Below are positions 34,188-44,078 of a stretch of DNA of 64,000 nucleotides, piece after piece (within the stretch, counting starts at the first letter, position 1; each line of letters begins with the position of its first letter). The position numbers were made by a program, and so were the translations under genes. Under the pieces are notes generated by a model. It was not told the DNA's origin. It saw nothing but the letters and a program-made list of their open reading frames with translations, and searched no databases. Source of the DNA: Polyangiaceae bacterium (GTDB taxonomy: Bacteria; Myxococcota_A; Polyangia; Polyangiales; Polyangiaceae); assembly GCA_020846005.1 (NCBI GenBank), contig JADLEQ010000040.1:62001-126000 (forward strand), given 5' to 3'.

Positions 34188-35168
34188 ATGCCGGGACTGC
34201 TGGAGACCGTCCGCGCGCAGGACGTCGCCGTGGGGACGCTCACGCGCTCGCTCGAGGGCGGGCGGCTACACCACGCGTATCGGTTCGAGGGGCCGGCCGG
34301 CGTCGGCAAGGAGCTCGCGGCGTTGGGCCTCGCGCAGGCCCTCGTGTGCGAACGACCGACTCCTCGCGCGTGCGGCGCGTGCCGCGCGTGCCGGCTGGCG
34401 GTGACGTTCTCCGAGCAGGAGCCGCACGTCCCCCTCCACCCCGACGTGCTGTTCGTCCAGCGTGGGCTGTACGCACCGTCCCTCCTCGGCACGAGCAGCC
34501 AGGAGAAGACGGGCATCGGCGTCGAGCAGATCCGCAAGATCGTGCTCACGCGGGTGGGCTTCCCACCGCATGAGGGGCGCGCGCTCGTGGTCATCGTGCG
34601 CGACGCAGACGATCTCACCGTGTCCGCCGCCAACGCGCTCCTGAAGACGCTGGAGGAGCCCCCCGCGCGGACGCACTTCGTGTTGCTGACGAGCCGGCCC
34701 GGGCGCCTCCTCGACACCCTCCGGAGCCGTACGCTGGCGGTGCGCTTCGGCCTGCTGCCCGAGCCTGCGCTCGAGGCGCTCCTCGCGGAGCGTGGGCATC
34801 CGCCGGAGCTGGCCGCGCGCGCGGAGGGCAGCGTGGAGCGCGCGCTCGCGCTGGTCGGAGCCGCTGAGGTCGAGGAGCGCGACGGCTTCGCCGCGGCGCT
34901 CTCCGCGGCGGCCGAAGCGCCGGACCTCGCCCTCGCGCTCGAGCGCCTCGACGACCCAGGCGACCGCGGCGAGACACTCGCCCGGCTCGCGCACGTGGCG
35001 GAGACGCTCGCGCGCACGGCGAGGGAGGCGATCGCTCATGACGTCGACGCCGCGGCGCGCGCGGCGCGCCAGCACGCGTGCGTCCTCGCGGCGGCGGCCC
35101 TCGCGGAGCGGAACGTGCAGCCGCGCCTCGTGCTCGAGTCGCTGCTGATCCGGTTGCGCCGTTGCTGA
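34188..35168 (+). CDS. holB: DNA polymerase III delta-prime subunit
   Basis: 326 residues, ATG at 34188. As part of the clamp loader it loads the beta sliding clamp. The AAA+ core shows a modified Walker A (GPAGVGKELAA, lacking the T/S), a zinc module (ACGACRACR), VIVRDADDLTVSAANALLKTLEEPP, and the sensor LRSRTLAVRF. Lack of a full P-loop is normal in delta-prime. Usually tmk precedes holB; here it is a DUF882 gene 28 bp upstream. Confidence 0.93.
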   Translation: MPGLLETVRAQDVAVGTLTRSLEGGRLHHAYRFEGPAGVGKELAALGLAQALVCERPTPRACGACRACRLAVTFSEQEPHVPLHPDVLFVQRGLYAPSLLGTSSQEKTGIGVEQIRKIVLTRVGFPPHEGRALVVIVRDADDLTVSAANALLKTLEEPPARTHFVLLTSRPGRLLDTLRSRTLAVRFGLLPEPALEALLAERGHPPELAARAEGSVERALALVGAAEVEERDGFAAALSAAAEAPDLALALERLDDPGDRGETLARLAHVAETLARTAREAIAHDVDAAARAARQHACVLAAAALAERNVQPRLVLESLLIRLRRC

Positions 35169-35193
35169 CGACGCGCCAGCACGCCCCGACGGC

Positions 35194-36162
35194 TCAGAAC
35201 CCCTGGAGCTCGACGACGACCAGCTCGGAGGGCGCCGAGGGATCGTCCGGATCCGTGACGAGGAACGCCCGGTCCGGGCGGTCCGGGTCGATGGCGATCC
35301 CCTCCGCCTTCACGGCGAGGGGACGCTCTCCGTCGAGCACCACGGCGTGACGCGCGCGATCCTCGTCCAGCGCGCCGAGGACCATCCCCGCGACGGGGCC
35401 GTCCTCGACGGCGTTCGGCGAGTCCTCGGCGGCGGCCACATAGAGGACCCGCTCACCTTGCGCGGCGGCGTCCGTGAAGCCGAGCGACACGCCGGCGAGC
35501 GCGCCGAGGCGATACCGCACCACGTCGCGCGGCGCGGGCGCTGGACCGGCACCGCCCGCGTCGAGGAACGCGAGCACCTCGGCGAGCGGGAGATCGGCGG
35601 TCGCGTCGGACGCCGCCCGGCCGCCCAGCGCGGCGCCGTTCCCTCGCTGGAAGACGCGGAGCGCCTCGCCCACGATCACGGCGCCCTCCACGTTGAGCTC
35701 GGTCGCGCAGAACCATGCGTCCGCGCGGAGCCGATCGTAGAGCGCGCGCGCGTCGACGACGCGCGTCCTGCCGCCGCGCTCCAGGTCGACGACGACCACC
35801 CGGCAGCGCTCGGCGGTGGCGCCGGAGCCGAGCGCGATGAGCCTACCGGCGTGGACGAACGCCGCCTCGAGGTCGAGCTTCTCGCGCTGGTTCCCGCGCG
35901 CGTCGTCGAACTGACGGACGCCCCCCGGCGCGGGCAGCGCCACCGCCCCGACGAGGTCGTGGCGGGGCGCGACGAGCGCGAGGAACAGCGCGTCGTCCTG
36001 TACGACCGCGAGCCGCGACCCGACCCAGACCAGGCTCGAGCCGGCGCGGACGTGGGCCGGGCGGTCGACGGCGGGATCCGCGCCTGCGGTGTAGCGGAGC
36101 GGCCGGCGCTCGAGCACGCGCGCGGAGAGGGACGGATCGAAGGTGGCGGCGATCTCGCGCAT
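35194..36162 (-). CDS. Beta-propeller-like protein of unknown function
   Basis: 322 residues, ATG at 36162, no signal peptide. The sequence alternates short beta strands with conserved-looking hydrophobic cores (SSLVWVGSRLAVVQDDALFLALV, KLDLEAAFVHAGRLIALGSG, AEGIAIDPDRPDRAFLVTDPDD) and seems to be a repeated blade structure. I recall a DUF family of this kind in proteobacteria but cannot name it surely. It is convergent to holB (25 bp) and divergent from the MATE gene (74 bp). Confidence 0.8.
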   Translation of the reverse strand: MREIAATFDPSLSARVLERRPLRYTAGADPAVDRPAHVRAGSSLVWVGSRLAVVQDDALFLALVAPRHDLVGAVALPAPGGVRQFDDARGNQREKLDLEAAFVHAGRLIALGSGATAERCRVVVVDLERGGRTRVVDARALYDRLRADAWFCATELNVEGAVIVGEALRVFQRGNGAALGGRAASDATADLPLAEVLAFLDAGGAGPAPAPRDVVRYRLGALAGVSLGFTDAAAQGERVLYVAAAEDSPNAVEDGPVAGMVLGALDEDRARHAVVLDGERPLAVKAEGIAIDPDRPDRAFLVTDPDDPSAPSELVVVELQGF

Positions 36163-36236
36163 CGCGCCCGAAGCCTACCGCAGGCCGGGCGCCGAGGCGC
36201 GCGCGCGGGCTCGCGGTCGACCGGCGAGGCGGCCGG

Positions 36237-37613
36237 GTGAGCGTCGTGGCCGCCGCGCCCGAGGTGCCGGCCCTCGAGTCGCGCCAGGCGATCGACCGGG
36301 AGCTCATCGCGATGGCCTGGCCGGGGGTGCTCGCGTTGCTGCTCATGAACGCGACGGCGATCGTCGACATCGCCATGGTCGGCCGCCTCGGCAGCGGCGC
36401 GGTGGCCGCGGTCGGCTACGCGGCGCAGATCGTCCACGTCCTGACGACGGTCCTCCAGGGCGTCGCGGTGGCCGGGGTGGCGCTCATGACCCGAGAGCTC
36501 GGGGGCGGCCGCCGAGGCGAGGCCGCCGAGGCGCTCGGGGGGACGACGCTGGTGGCGGTGGGCGTCGCGATCGTCTACGCCGTCCCCCTCGCCTCGTGGC
36601 CGCTCGCGGCGCTCGAGGCGCTCGGCGCCTCGCCCGGCGTCGCGCGCGCCGCCGTGCCCTACCTGCGGCTCGAGCTCGGGGCCGCGGCGCTGTCCGCGCT
36701 CACCCTGTGCCTCGACTGCGCGCGTCGAGCGCGGCGCGATCTCCGGACACCGCTGGCCATCGAGCTCGGCGCGACGGCCGTGAAGCTCTCGCTGAACGCG
36801 CTCTTCATCTACGGGGCTGGGCCGATCGAGCCGCTCGGGCTGTCGGGCGCGGGGCTCGCCACCGTCGTCGCCCACGCCTTCGCGCTCGGCGCGTACGCCG
36901 CGACGGCGCGGTGGGGCGCGGACCCGGCCGCCGTGCTCCTGCCGCGCGCGACCCGCGCGGGCCTGCCGCGTCACGCCCGGAGCGCGCTCCGCATCGCGCT
37001 GCCCGCGGTGGGCGAGCGGCTGGTGATGAACCTGGCGCTGCTCGCGTACTTCGCCGTCCTCGCGCGGTACGGCGACGCGGCGATCGCGGCCTACGCGATC
37101 GGGGTGCGGCTGCTCGCGTTCTCGTGGCTGCCCGGGATCGGCTTCGGCATCGCGGGGGCGACCTTGGTCGGGCTGTCGCTGGGCGCGGGGCGGCCGGAGA
37201 CGGCGAAGCGCGCCGGGTGGCGGGCCATGGTGTTGTCGTGGTGGGTCATGCTCGGCCTCGCGGTGCCGTGCGCGCTCCTCCGGGAGCCGCTCGCGACGCT
37301 CTTCACCGAAGACGCGGACATCGTGAGCCGGCTGCGATCCTTCCTGCTGATGCTCGCCATCGCCCAGCCGATGATGGGCGTGCACTTCGCGCTCGCCGGG
37401 GCGTTGCGGGGCGCGGGAGACACCGTGACCCCCCTCGTGGTCGCCGCCGCCGGGAACTGGGCGCTCCGGGTGCCGCTCGCTTGGGTGGCCGCGCGCGCCG
37501 GGCTGCCGCTCTCGTGGGCGTGGGCGGCGCTGGTGGCGGACCACGCGGCCCGTTCGCTCTGGTATCTGGTGTCGTTCCGCCGCGCCCGGTGGGCACCCCG
37601 CGCGCGCGACTGA
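36237..37613 (+). CDS. MATE-family efflux transporter
   Basis: 458 residues from a GTG at 36237. Twelve hydrophobic segments form two six-helix halves joined near residue 240, typical of MATE multidrug/cation antiporters. Signatures include AWPGVLALLLMNATAIVDIAMVG, GVALMTRELGGG, and GVHFALAGALRGAGDTVTP in the second half. The substrate is unknown. It is followed after 55 bp by pgpA. Confidence 0.92.
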   Translation: MSVVAAAPEVPALESRQAIDRELIAMAWPGVLALLLMNATAIVDIAMVGRLGSGAVAAVGYAAQIVHVLTTVLQGVAVAGVALMTRELGGGRRGEAAEALGGTTLVAVGVAIVYAVPLASWPLAALEALGASPGVARAAVPYLRLELGAAALSALTLCLDCARRARRDLRTPLAIELGATAVKLSLNALFIYGAGPIEPLGLSGAGLATVVAHAFALGAYAATARWGADPAAVLLPRATRAGLPRHARSALRIALPAVGERLVMNLALLAYFAVLARYGDAAIAAYAIGVRLLAFSWLPGIGFGIAGATLVGLSLGAGRPETAKRAGWRAMVLSWWVMLGLAVPCALLREPLATLFTEDADIVSRLRSFLLMLAIAQPMMGVHFALAGALRGAGDTVTPLVVAAAGNWALRVPLAWVAARAGLPLSWAWAALVADHAARSLWYLVSFRRARWAPRARD

Positions 37614-37668
37614 TCGGCGCGCGCGGGGTGGGTTTCTCCACACGGGCGTTCCAGGGTAGGGATCGCGC

Positions 37669-38133
37669 GTGACCTCGGCGCACAGGACCCGCTCGGCGTG
37701 GTGGCTCGCGACCTGGTTCGGCGCAGGGCGCTCCCCCGTCGCGCCGGGGACGGCCGGCACGCTCGCCGCCGTGCCGCTGGCGCTGGTGCTCGAGCGGCTC
37801 CCGCTCGCGGCCCACGTCGCCGTCGCGGCGGGGGTGACCGCAGCGGGGATCTGGAGCGCCGGGGTGGTGGCGGAGGAGAGCGGCGAGGACGACCCGGGCT
37901 ACGTCGTCATCGACGAGGTCGCGGGCGTGCTGGTAGCGCTGCTCTTCGTCCGCCGGCGGAGCTGGAGGGCGCGCGCGACGGCGATCGCGCTGTTCCGGGT
38001 GCTCGACATCGCCAAGCCCGGCCCGATCGCCGCCGCGGAGCGGCTGCGCCCTGCCGGGGTGGGTATGATGGTCGACGATCTCGTCGCGGGCCTCGCCGCC
38101 GGGGTGGCCGCGCGCCTGCTGACCCGCGGGTGA
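37669..38133 (+). CDS. pgpA: Phosphatidylglycerophosphatase A
   Basis: 154 residues from a GTG at 37669. PgpA dephosphorylates phosphatidylglycerol phosphate in the inner membrane. Conserved parts are TWFGAGRSPVAPGTAGTL, then ESGEDDPGYVVIDEVAG (metal-binding Asp/Glu cluster), RVLDIAKPGP, and GVGMMVDDLVAGLAAG. Three to four membrane helices are visible. Length matches the family. Confidence 0.93.
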   Translation: MTSAHRTRSAWWLATWFGAGRSPVAPGTAGTLAAVPLALVLERLPLAAHVAVAAGVTAAGIWSAGVVAEESGEDDPGYVVIDEVAGVLVALLFVRRRSWRARATAIALFRVLDIAKPGPIAAAERLRPAGVGMMVDDLVAGLAAGVAARLLTRG

Positions 38134-38148
38134 CCGGGCGCCGGCCCG

Positions 38149-39252
38149 CTAGGGCGCCGGCTCGAGGCGCACGCGCCGCATCCTCGGCGGCGGCACGCGG
38201 CGGGAGCCCTCCCGCACGCGGACCGGCACCGGTCGCTCCGTCGCCAGGCGCCCCACGAACGCCTCGAGGCCGTGCTCGGCGCCCGAGAAGGGGAACGCCA
38301 GGCGCGCGTGCACCAGGTAGAGGCCGGCGGCGTCGAAGGTGCCGGCGGGGCACAGCTCCCGGAGCCGGGACGTGAGCTCCAGGGAACGCCCGGGCTCGAG
38401 CGAGACGAACGCGTCGCGCGGAGGCGCAAACTCGGTCGGCGCCGGCGCGCAGGTGGTGACCCCACGCGGGCCCACGATCTCGAAGCCGAGCAGCTCGCGC
38501 CGAACGTACACGCGCTTCGCCACGCCGGAGACGTTCCGCACGGCGACGGTGACCGTGACGCCTCGCTCCGAGCTGGCGTCGGAGCCCGCCTCGGCCTGGA
38601 GGCGGAGGATCTCCCCCTCCGGCGTCGCCTCGGTGCGGATCGCGGTCGCCGCCCACGTCGCGTACTCCGAGCCGAGCGCGAAGCCCTCCCCGACCAGCCG
38701 CTTCGCGCCGGCGGCCGGCGCCCCGACCTTGCGTCGCTTCCCGCCGGGCGCCTCCGGAGCCGGACCGGCGACGAACGGCGCCCGCTCCGGGACCGCGACT
38801 CGCTTCCCGCGGCGCCAGGCGGTGCGCTTCTCCTCGGGCCATCCGAACCGCGGCACCACGTAGGCGCCCGGTACGAGCACATCCTGACCCGCGGACGCGA
38901 AGCAGTAGAGGCGGGGATCGAGCGCCGCCTCCACCGTCTCCCCCGCCGCCAGCGCGACGACCCGGCGAGGCTCGGCGCGCTCGGGCGCGAGCGGCGCCGG
39001 CAGCCGACAGGTCACGGTGCCCTTCCTCCCCGGCACCCGGACCTCGAGCTCGAGCAGGCGCGGATCGGCGACCAGCGCGACCGGGCGGTCACCGCGGTTC
39101 GAGAGGTGCAGGATCCACGGCGTGTCCGTGCCCGTCGGCCGGAGCTCGACACCGAGCTCGATGGGGGGCGGCGCGGGCTCGGCAGCGCGGGCCTCCGCGA
39201 CCGACAGCGCGACCCCGGTCGCCAACATCAACGTCCGAGCGGAGCGCTGCAC
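38149..39252 (-). CDS. Exported protein of unknown function
   Basis: 367 residues from a GTG at 39252; an ATG at 39228 would shorten it by eight residues. A signal peptide ends in EARAAEP. The mature protein looks like two beta-sandwich modules (about 25-130 and 220-330), each with a two-cysteine pattern (VTCRLPAP with LYCFAS; TTCAPAP with LCPAG), joined by a basic Pro-rich stretch. The modules resemble intracellular-proteinase-inhibitor-like beta-sandwiches, but the match is weak. Convergent to pgpA, divergent from thiE. Confidence 0.7.
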   Translation of the reverse strand: MQRSARTLMLATGVALSVAEARAAEPAPPPIELGVELRPTGTDTPWILHLSNRGDRPVALVADPRLLELEVRVPGRKGTVTCRLPAPLAPERAEPRRVVALAAGETVEAALDPRLYCFASAGQDVLVPGAYVVPRFGWPEEKRTAWRRGKRVAVPERAPFVAGPAPEAPGGKRRKVGAPAAGAKRLVGEGFALGSEYATWAATAIRTEATPEGEILRLQAEAGSDASSERGVTVTVAVRNVSGVAKRVYVRRELLGFEIVGPRGVTTCAPAPTEFAPPRDAFVSLEPGRSLELTSRLRELCPAGTFDAAGLYLVHARLAFPFSGAEHGLEAFVGRLATERPVPVRVREGSRRVPPPRMRRVRLEPAP

Positions 39253-39328
39253 GCCGGAGGGATACCAGACTCCGGCGGGACGCGGTAGGGCGCACCCGGC
39301 GCGGGGTTGCTATCGTGCGGGGAGCCCC

Positions 39329-39979
39329 TTGATCGCTCGCGGCCTCTACGCGCTCGTCTGTCTCGACGCGGTCGCGCGCGCCGCGCTCGATGCCGAGGAG
39401 GCGGCGGAGGCCGTGCTGCGCGGAGGCGCACGGACGATCCAGCTCCGCGGGAAGAGCGCCGGCTCCGGTGAGCTGGTGTCGCTGGGCCGGCGGCTCGCGG
39501 CGCGCTGCCGCCGCTACGGCGCCGCCTTCGTGGTGAACGACCGCGCCGACGTCGCGGCGCTCGTCGGCGCGGACGCCGTCCACGTCGGCCGCGGGGATCT
39601 CCGCCCGAGCGAGGTGCGCGCGGTCGCGCCGGGACTCCGCGTGGGCGTCTCGACGCACGATCTGGGCGAGCTCGAGGCGGCGCTCGCGGAGCGCCCCGAC
39701 TACGTCGCGTTCGGCCCCGTGTTCCCCACCGCCTCGAAGCGGGATCCGGATCCGGTGGTCGGCCTCGAGGCCCTCGCGCGCGCGCGCGACCTCGCGGCCC
39801 GGGCCGGCGTGGCGCTGGTCGCGATCGGCGGCGTCGACCTCGCGCGAGCGCCCGAGGTGGCGGCGCGCGCGACCGCAGGCGCCGTGATCGGCGCGCTGTA
39901 TGCCGAGCGCGCACCCGCCTGCGTCGAGCGCCGCGCGCGGGCCCTGCACGCCGCGCTCGGCGGGGCGACCGCGCCATGA
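39329..39979 (+). CDS. thiE: Thiamine-phosphate synthase
   Basis: 216 residues starting at a TTG (39329) after GGGGAGCCCC. ThiE joins HMP-diphosphate and thiazole phosphate to form thiamine phosphate. TIM-barrel motifs: GGARTIQLRGK (diphosphate binding), VVNDRADVAALVGADAVHVG, VGVSTHDLGE, YVAFGPVFPTASKRD and VAIGGV. No TPP riboswitch is visible in the 76-bp upstream gap. Its stop overlaps the next start (ATGA). Confidence 0.93.
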   Translation: MIARGLYALVCLDAVARAALDAEEAAEAVLRGGARTIQLRGKSAGSGELVSLGRRLAARCRRYGAAFVVNDRADVAALVGADAVHVGRGDLRPSEVRAVAPGLRVGVSTHDLGELEAALAERPDYVAFGPVFPTASKRDPDPVVGLEALARARDLAARAGVALVAIGGVDLARAPEVAARATAGAVIGALYAERAPACVERRARALHAALGGATAP

Positions 39980-40545
39980 TCGAGCTGGCGGTGGCCGGCG
40001 CCGCGGCCGGCGCCGCCGCGCTCTGGTGGGCGTGGCGCGCGTGGGCGGGTCGCGGGGCGCGACCGCGACCGCCGAGCGCCGCGCTGGGCCCGCCCGCGCC
40101 GGCGCAGGTACGCGCGGCGCGGCGCGCGATCGTCGTCGGCGATCGGTTCACGTGCGAGGGGCTCGAGCGCTGGGTGGAGCAGGTGTGGGAGCTGCACGAG
40201 GGCGACGCGCTCGTGGCGACGATCGGGTGGGCGGCGCCCTTCGCGCTGATCCTGCCCGCGCGCGCCGCGCCGCTGCGGTGGGCGGGGCGCACCGTGCCGC
40301 TCACCCTCGGCGACGACGCGCCCCCGCGCCTGGAGCTGGCCGGGCGCCACCTCGATCTGCTCCGTCGCCTCCCCGTCGAGGCGGTGGCCGAGGAGGGCAC
40401 GGGCGACCCGCCGGCTCCTTCTGGCCTGTGGTTCGAGTACCAGGCCGGCGCCGAGCACCTCTTCGCGTACGCGGCGAGGCAGGCGACGGTCGCCGTCCTC
40501 GGCGAGCCGGCGAGCGATGTTGACGGCGTCGCGGGCGGGCCCTAG
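39976..40545 (+). CDS. Small membrane-anchored protein of unknown function
   Basis: 189 residues; ATG at 39976 overlaps the thiE stop, so the two are translationally coupled. One N-terminal membrane helix (about 2-25, rich in Ala and Trp) leads into a soluble domain of 150 residues with no recognised motif. Coupling with thiE does not by itself show a thiamine role. Confidence 0.75.
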   Translation: MIELAVAGAAAGAAALWWAWRAWAGRGARPRPPSAALGPPAPAQVRAARRAIVVGDRFTCEGLERWVEQVWELHEGDALVATIGWAAPFALILPARAAPLRWAGRTVPLTLGDDAPPRLELAGRHLDLLRRLPVEAVAEEGTGDPPAPSGLWFEYQAGAEHLFAYAARQATVAVLGEPASDVDGVAGGP

Positions 40546-40555
40546 CGTCGAAGCG

Positions 40556-40621
40556 ATGCGTCAACCGGAGGAGGCGAGGCGGCGGGGAGCCGCGCAGGGC
40601 GTACGGTGCGGAGGCGGATGA
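40556..40621 (+). CDS. Possible 21-codon leader peptide before the nitrate-reduction operon
   Basis: An ATG at 40556 opens a 21-codon frame, Arg/Gly-rich, whose TGA (40619-40621) overlaps the ATG of the cytochrome-b-like gene (40618) as ATGA, the same junction used throughout the operon. The ribosome site is weak (GAAG). It may be a chance frame or a coupling leader. Confidence 0.25.
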   Translation: MRQPEEARRRGAAQGVRCGGG

Positions 40622-41766
40622 GCCCGGAGGCTGCGCGCTCGGTCGGCTGGGGCGCCGCGGCGACGCTGGCGGTCACGGTGCTCATCCTCGTCGGGTCGCG
40701 TAACCTCGCGCACTTCGACGCCGCGCTCGTCGCCTACACGTTCGCCGTGCTCTTCGCGACGTTCGGGCTCGCGTATCGCTACACGATGTGGCTCCAGCGC
40801 CCCCCGACCGCCCTCTACTGGCGGCGCGGGTGGCAGGCGTTCCTCCAGCCGGGAGCGTGGCTCGGGAACCTCGCGTCGTGGACCACGCGCTTCGCCTCGG
40901 ACGTGCTCGCCAACGCGTTCATCTTGCGGCGCGATCGGTCGCGGGGCGTGGCCCACCTGCTCATCATGTGGGGATGCCTCATCGCGGTCGCCATCACCTT
41001 CCCGCTGGTGTTCGGCAACCTTCATTTCCGCGCCGTCCCAGGTGATCTCTCGCGGTACGAGGCGATGGTGTCCGGGTTCCCGGCCTTCCGCTTCGAGCAC
41101 GGCTCGATGGTCGGCAAGTTCCTCTTCCACGGGCTGGTGTGGGCGTCCTTCCTCGTCCTCGCCGGCGTGATGCTGGCCGTCCGGCGGCGGGTCCGCGAGC
41201 AAGGCGCGGGCGCCGTGCAGCGGTTCGCCGAGGACTTCATGCCCCTCATCCTCTTGTTCGCCGTGAGCCTGACGGGCCTCCTGCTCACCGCCAGCTACAC
41301 CTGGATGTACGGTTACGGGTATACCTTCATCGCGATCCTGCACGCCATCACGGTGATCGGGACCTTCCTGTGGCTCCCCTTCGGGAAGCTGTTCCACGTC
41401 TTCCAGCGCCCGGCGCAGCTCGGCGTGCGCTTCTACAAGGACGCCGGCCGCGCCGGCGAGCCCGCGCTGTGCCGGCGGTGCGGGCACGCCTTCAGCTCGC
41501 GGATGCACGTGGAAGATCTCATCGAGGTCGAGCGCAAGCTCGGCTACACCTACGAGGTCGCTGACGGCGAGGTGCGGCACTACCAGTGGATCTGCCCGCG
41601 CTGCCGGCGGGCCTCCTTCGTGACGGCGCAAAGCCTGCTGTGGCAGGGTACGCGAGGCGGCGGGTCGCTCGAGGGATCGGGGGCGCTACCGATGCCGCGA
41701 TACGCCAACCCCGGCGAGGGCGCGGGGCCGCTCGGCGCGGAGGACGCGGAGAACTACCACCCATGA
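40618..41766 (+). CDS. Cytochrome-b-like membrane anchor of the nitrate reductase, with C-terminal zinc ribbon
   Basis: 382 residues; the ATG at 40618 has GGAGGCGG directly upstream, better than a GTG at 40606. About six membrane helices are seen (15-35, 40-60, 110-135, 175-195, 215-235, 245-265). Histidines inside or near helices ([32 protein letters not shown]) resemble heme-b ligands of NarI/HdrE-type subunits that oxidise quinol. After the last helix come two CxxC pairs (LCRRCGHAF and ICPRCRR) about 65 residues apart, a likely zinc ribbon. It opens a five-gene overlapping operon and probably passes quinol electrons to the ferredoxin and molybdopterin subunits. Confidence 0.8.
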   Translation: MSPEAARSVGWGAAATLAVTVLILVGSRNLAHFDAALVAYTFAVLFATFGLAYRYTMWLQRPPTALYWRRGWQAFLQPGAWLGNLASWTTRFASDVLANAFILRRDRSRGVAHLLIMWGCLIAVAITFPLVFGNLHFRAVPGDLSRYEAMVSGFPAFRFEHGSMVGKFLFHGLVWASFLVLAGVMLAVRRRVREQGAGAVQRFAEDFMPLILLFAVSLTGLLLTASYTWMYGYGYTFIAILHAITVIGTFLWLPFGKLFHVFQRPAQLGVRFYKDAGRAGEPALCRRCGHAFSSRMHVEDLIEVERKLGYTYEVADGEVRHYQWICPRCRRASFVTAQSLLWQGTRGGGSLEGSGALPMPRYANPGEGAGPLGAEDAENYHP

Positions 41767-44078
41767 GCGACGAGCAGCCTCCGGAGGGGAGCGCCCCGGC
41801 CGCCCGTCGGTGGCCGGAGCCCCCGCTCGAGCTGGAGACGATCCGGCGCTTCGGCCCGCACCGCGTCGACGCGCGCAGCGCCCGGCTCACCGCCGCGCGG
41901 GCGGACGAGCGGCTGGTGAAGACGCACTGCTGCTTCTGTGGACAGCAGTGCGGGGTGCAGCTCGTAGTGTCCGGGGAGACGGTCGTCGGGGTGGAGCCCT
42001 GGTACGAGTTCCCCTTCAACCAGGGGATGATGTGCCCGAAGGGCGTCAAGCGGTACCTGCAGCAGTCGCACCCGGACCGCCTGCTCCGCGCGCTCGAGCG
42101 TGACCCGGGGTCCCCCGGTGGTTTCCGCGAGCTGGGGTACGAGCGCGCGATCCAGCGCGTCGCAGGCGAGATCCGCCGCCTCCAGGAGCGCCATGGCCCC
42201 GAGTGCATCGGCATGTTGTCCGGCGCCAGCCTCACCAACGAGAAGGCCTACCTGATGGGGAAGTTCGCGCGGCTCGCGCTGCGCACTCCCTACATCGACT
42301 ACAACGGCCGCCTGTGCATGGTGAGCGCAGGATCGGGGAACAAGAAGGCGTTCGGCGTGGATCGCGCGGCGAACCCGTGGTCCGATCTGCTGGGCGCCGA
42401 GGTCGTGCTGGTGAGCGGCGCCAACGTCGCCGAGTGCGCGCCCATCACGACGAACTACATCTGGCAGGCGCGGGAGCACGGGGCTCGCGTCATCGTGGTG
42501 GACCCGCGCCTCACGCCGCTGGCCCGCACGTGCGATCTCTTCCTGCCGGTGCGGCCGGGGCGCGACACCGCGCTCTTCGCCGGCATGCTGCACCTGATGA
42601 TCGAGCACGACTGGCTCGATCACGAGTTCATCGAGCGTCACACCGTGGGCTTCGAGGCCGCCGCGGCGGAGGTCCGGGAGTGGACGCCACGCCGCACCGC
42701 CGAGGTCACCGGCATCGCCGAGCGCTCGATCGTGCGCGCCGCCGAGCTGTGGGGCCGGGCGAAGACGAGCTTCCTCCTGCACGCGCGCGGGCTCGAGCAC
42801 CACAGCCACGGCGTGAAGAACGTGCTCTCGGCGATCAACCTCGTCCTCGCCTCGGGGCGGATCGGGCGCGCGAGCTGCGGCTACGGGACGATCACCGGTC
42901 AGGCCAACGGCCAGGGAGGGCGCGAGCATGGGCAGAAGTGCGACCAGCTCCCCGGGGGGCGCGACATCTCCGATCCGGAGCACCGCGCGCACGTCGCCGC
43001 GGTGTGGGGCGTCCCGGTCGAGGCGATCCCGGGCCCCGGCGTCGACGCCTACGAGCTGATTCGACGCATCGACCGCGGTGAGATCAAGGGGCTCCTCAGC
43101 CTGTGCTTCAACCCGCTGGTCTCACTGCCCGATAGCGGCTTCGTCCGCCAGGCGCTCCAGAAGCTCGAGTTCTTCGTCGCGATCGACTTCTTCCTGAGCG
43201 AGACGGCGCGGCTCGCGCACGTCGTGCTCCCGGGCTCGCTCCAGGAGGAGGACGAAGGGACGATCACCCAGGTCGAGGGGCGCGTCATCCGTGTCCGCAA
43301 GGCCGTGAGCTGCCCCGGCGAGGCCCGGGAGGACTGGCGGATCGTGCAGGATCTCGCGCGGGCGCTCGACCGCGCCGCCGGCTTCTCGTTCACGCACCCT
43401 CGCGAGATCTTCGAGGAGCTGCGCCGCGCGTCGAAGGGCGGCGTGTGCGACTACTCGGGCATCACGTGGGAGCAGGTCGAGCGCGAGCTCGGCGTGTTCT
43501 GGCCGTGCCCGGCGGAGGTCCCGCCGGGCGCGCGGCGGCCGGCGGCGAACGGCACGCCGCGGCTGTTCGAGCCGGGCTCGTGGAACCCGATCGCGCGGGG
43601 CGCCGGGCCGTTCTTCTTCCCGGATGGCAAGGCCCGCTTCCACGCGACCCCGCACACGGGGCCTGCCGAGGACACCGACGACGCCTACCCGATCCTGCTG
43701 ACGACCGGGCGCGTCGTCAGCCACTTTTTGTCCGGCAACCAGACTCGACGCATCGGGCCGCTCATCGACCACTTCCCCGAGCCCCGGCTGGAGATCCATC
43801 CCCGCCTGGCGGAGCGCCTCGGCGTCGCAGACGCCGACTGGGTCACGGTCGAGAGCCGGCGCGGGAGCTGCACGCTGCAGGCCTGGGTCGTGCGGACCAT
43901 CCGTCCGGACACCGTGTTCGTCGCGTATCACTGGGGGGGGCGCCGCAGCATCAACCAGGTGACGAACTCGGCCCAGGACCCGATCTCGAAGATCCCGGAG
44001 TACAAGGCGTGCGCGGTGCGGCTCCGCCGGGCAGAGGGCCCGCCGGAGCACGCGCAGCGGCTGGAGCCGCAGCAATGA
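41763..44078 (+). CDS. Molybdopterin nitrate reductase catalytic subunit (NarB/NasA/NapA-like)
   Basis: 771 residues; ATG overlaps the preceding stop (ATGA). The N-terminal 4Fe-4S site is C56-x2-C59-x3-C63-x27-C91. Cys185, in [10 protein letters not shown], aligns with the molybdenum ligand of assimilatory and periplasmic nitrate reductases. Typical bis-MGD contacts follow: [34 protein letters not shown], and the C-terminal [20 protein letters not shown]. There is no Tat signal, so it should stay in the cytoplasm. The genes for ferredoxin, Rieske and three NarK transporters follow, making nitrate the likely substrate. Another oxyanion cannot be excluded. Confidence 0.9.
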   Translation: MSDEQPPEGSAPAARRWPEPPLELETIRRFGPHRVDARSARLTAARADERLVKTHCCFCGQQCGVQLVVSGETVVGVEPWYEFPFNQGMMCPKGVKRYLQQSHPDRLLRALERDPGSPGGFRELGYERAIQRVAGEIRRLQERHGPECIGMLSGASLTNEKAYLMGKFARLALRTPYIDYNGRLCMVSAGSGNKKAFGVDRAANPWSDLLGAEVVLVSGANVAECAPITTNYIWQAREHGARVIVVDPRLTPLARTCDLFLPVRPGRDTALFAGMLHLMIEHDWLDHEFIERHTVGFEAAAAEVREWTPRRTAEVTGIAERSIVRAAELWGRAKTSFLLHARGLEHHSHGVKNVLSAINLVLASGRIGRASCGYGTITGQANGQGGREHGQKCDQLPGGRDISDPEHRAHVAAVWGVPVEAIPGPGVDAYELIRRIDRGEIKGLLSLCFNPLVSLPDSGFVRQALQKLEFFVAIDFFLSETARLAHVVLPGSLQEEDEGTITQVEGRVIRVRKAVSCPGEAREDWRIVQDLARALDRAAGFSFTHPREIFEELRRASKGGVCDYSGITWEQVERELGVFWPCPAEVPPGARRPAANGTPRLFEPGSWNPIARGAGPFFFPDGKARFHATPHTGPAEDTDDAYPILLTTGRVVSHFLSGNQTRRIGPLIDHFPEPRLEIHPRLAERLGVADADWVTVESRRGSCTLQAWVVRTIRPDTVFVAYHWGGRRSINQVTNSAQDPISKIPEYKACAVRLRRAEGPPEHAQRLEPQQ

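Noticed and set aside
39253-39328. TPP riboswitch upstream of thiE
   Set aside because: The 76-bp gap has no CUGAGA-type thi-box and is too short for the full aptamer.
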